Of a DNA stretch of 7,618 nucleotides, positions 6,589 to 7,618 are shown piece after piece. The stretch is from Balneolaceae bacterium (lineage in GTDB: Bacteria; Bacteroidota; Rhodothermia; Balneolales; Balneolaceae): assembly GCA_007123985.1 (NCBI GenBank), contig SLGA01000067.1, positions 1 through 7,618 of the forward strand. The letters are read 5' to 3'. A program made the position numbers and the translations under genes. How positions within the stretch are numbered: the first letter of the stretch is position 1; each line of letters begins with the position of its first letter. The notes under the pieces are model-generated. The model worked only from the letters and a program-made list of their open reading frames with translations. It did no database searches and was not told where the DNA came from.

Positions 6589-7448
6589 TGGCCGGCTGGG
6601 GGTTTATAATTTTGTGTGCTTCAACGTCTGTTCTTTTAGCGCACTTATTTAAAATAACCGAATACAAAAAGCTGAATACTACCCGTGTATTAACTGTAAA
6701 CTATTTCATCGCAACCCTTTTCGCCGCTATTTTGGCCATCCGCGAGGGAGTTACTTTTCCTGAGATATCCGAACTTTCTGTTCCCTTTATATTTGCGATG
6801 GCTGTTGGTTTTGTATTCATTGCAAATTTTTTCATATACAGTAAATCCGTGCATCTAAACGGAGTCGGAATAAGTGTGGCTGCTATGCGGGTATCACTGC
6901 TGGTGCCTGTTTTTACGGCCATATTATGGTATCAAGAAGTGTTGTCAACCCTGCAGTGGATCGGTATTATAATTGTATTCGGCGCACTTTTTTTACTTCT
7001 GCCAAACAAACGAAAGTTAATCAAAGAACCTCTCAGTGCAGGCTGGCTTTTGGTGATTCTCTTTATTGGAACCGGAATTGGGGATGCCTCCCTGATGGTT
7101 TACGAAGAGGAGTTTTCTGTAGAGATACCAAAAGAACTATTCATGGGTGCCGTGTTTTTCGCCGCTTTTTTGATTGGCAGTTCGGTACTCGTTATCCGTA
7201 AAAAGACCTCGTTTAATAAGCAGGAATGGTTAATGGGGGCGGCCATCGGGATACCAAATTTATTAACATCCATTTTTTTAATACGGGCACTTGAACAGCT
7301 TAGCGGAGCCATCGTTTACAGCAGTGTAAATGTGCTCACCGTTCTTGGTGCCACCTTTCTTGGTGTTTTCAGGTGGGGCGATCAATTTACAAAAGCTCAG
7401 TGGACGGGAATTTTTCTTGCACTCGCTGCCATTCTTCTTCTGTTATGA
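6588..7448 (+). CDS. EamA/DMT-family 10-TM transporter
   Basis: Inner-membrane protein of the drug/metabolite transporter superfamily, made of two EamA-type halves of five helices. Hydrophobic helices lie near residues 3-21, 33-52, 65-84, 93-114, 122-139, 151-171, 184-204, 214-233, 239-260 and 271-286; a basic loop (141-146) separates the halves. Family-like patterns include the end of TM3 with FFIYSKSVHLNGVG (81-94) and its counterpart FLIRALEQLSGAIVY (230-244) in the second half. At 286 residues the length is normal. The substrate cannot be told; DMT members export amino acids, nucleotides, sugars or drugs. I chose ATG 6588, which forms a TGATG stop/start overlap with the lipoprotein gene; a GTG one codon upstream (6585) is also in frame. 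The overlap suggests translational coupling and that this is the last gene of the run. Confidence 0.88.
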   Translation: MAGWGFIILCASTSVLLAHLFKITEYKKLNTTRVLTVNYFIATLFAAILAIREGVTFPEISELSVPFIFAMAVGFVFIANFFIYSKSVHLNGVGISVAAMRVSLLVPVFTAILWYQEVLSTLQWIGIIIVFGALFLLLPNKRKLIKEPLSAGWLLVILFIGTGIGDASLMVYEEEFSVEIPKELFMGAVFFAAFLIGSSVLVIRKKTSFNKQEWLMGAAIGIPNLLTSIFLIRALEQLSGAIVYSSVNVLTVLGATFLGVFRWGDQFTKAQWTGIFLALAAILLLL

Positions 7449-7477
7449 TTTTTATGGATTAATACAGGATTTATAAT
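7449..7477 (+). promoter_or_regulatory. Weak candidate promoter for the next gene
   Basis: TATAAT at 7472-7477 is a perfect sigma-70 -10 hexamer, but the -35 position at 17-bp spacing (7449-7454, TTTTTA) is poor. The overlapping TAATCTTG (7474-7481) is one mismatch from the Bacteroidota box TAnnTTTG, but no TTG lies at the right distance upstream. A chance match is quite possible. Confidence 0.22.
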
Positions 7478-7605
7478 CTTGTGCTATATTCAGGGGATTT
7501 GGTGATGTCTGCTTCCGTGCAGTTATGCCAAATTTTTCTGGTTAATAAACTTTCGAGTTGAGTAATCAAATAATGATCAATCAAGAAAACGGTAAGTAAA
7601 TAAAT
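7449..7605. other. Intergenic region after the transporter gene
   Basis: This A/T-rich stretch has stops in all frames. No strong stem plus T-tract was found after the transporter stop, so the end of the transcript is not visible. It probably separates the seven-gene run from the gene that may begin at 7606. Confidence 0.5.
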
Positions 7606-7618
7606 ATGAGTCTGCTAA
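7606..7618 (+). CDS. Possible start of the next gene, cut by the window edge
   Basis: ATG at 7606 opens a frame of four codons (M-S-L-L) that is still open at the end of the window. It follows an A/T-rich leader (TAAATAAAT) like those before the other starts here, with GGTAAG (7591-7596) about 10 nt upstream as a weak Shine-Dalgarno-like stretch. Nothing can be said about the product. Confidence 0.25.

Noticed and set aside
7509..7522. CTGC/GCAG stem after the transporter gene
   Set aside because: Only 4 bp with a 6-nt loop and no adjacent T-tract, so not a credible terminator.
7573..7599. Eight-codon ATG frame before the possible gene at 7606
   Set aside because: Too short to tell from chance; no attenuator-like stems or repeated regulatory codons accompany it.
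1..7618. Search by eye for CRISPR arrays, transposases, tRNA genes and toxin-antitoxin pairs
   Set aside because: No regularly spaced repeats, transposase-like proteins, cloverleaf sequences or small paired genes were seen.

Overview
The window looks like chromosomal DNA from a Gram-negative bacterium of the Bacteroidota/Balneolota type. The signs are moderate G+C, A/T-rich leaders with almost no Shine-Dalgarno sequence before most starts, an outer-membrane barrel ending in Phe, a lipoprotein, and a G/C-rich hairpin typical of dispersed intergenic repeats. The phylum call is an inference from style, not from a marker gene.

Layout: positions 1-328 are non-coding and A/T-rich, with a 10-bp hairpin at 35-57 and a second hairpin at 273-298 just before the first gene. 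From 329 to 7448 there are seven genes, all on the + strand: greA (transcript cleavage factor), a UDP-glucose 6-dehydrogenase, a UDP-glucuronate decarboxylase-like SDR enzyme, a NUDIX hydrolase, an Omp85/surface-antigen-like beta-barrel, a lipoprotein with an SH3b domain and a degenerate caspase-like domain, and a 10-TM EamA/DMT transporter. Junctions are +10, +34, -8, -22, +9 and -1 nt, so much or all of the block is probably one transcription unit. Positions 7449-7605 are a second intergenic stretch, and a possible next gene begins at 7606 and runs off the edge.

How the genes may work together: the dehydrogenase and decarboxylase form a classical two-step route UDP-glucose -> UDP-glucuronate -> UDP-xylose, supplying precursors for surface polysaccharide. 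The NUDIX gene overlaps the decarboxylase gene and may clear nucleotide by-products (inference). The barrel and the lipoprotein are 9 nt apart and are candidates for a common envelope complex. The lipoprotein is the most unusual item: its C-terminal half has the layout of a bacterial caspase-like (C14) domain, but the positions expected to hold the catalytic His and Cys appear to be Phe420 and Leu465, suggesting a pseudoenzyme. No mobile element, CRISPR array, tRNA or rRNA was seen.
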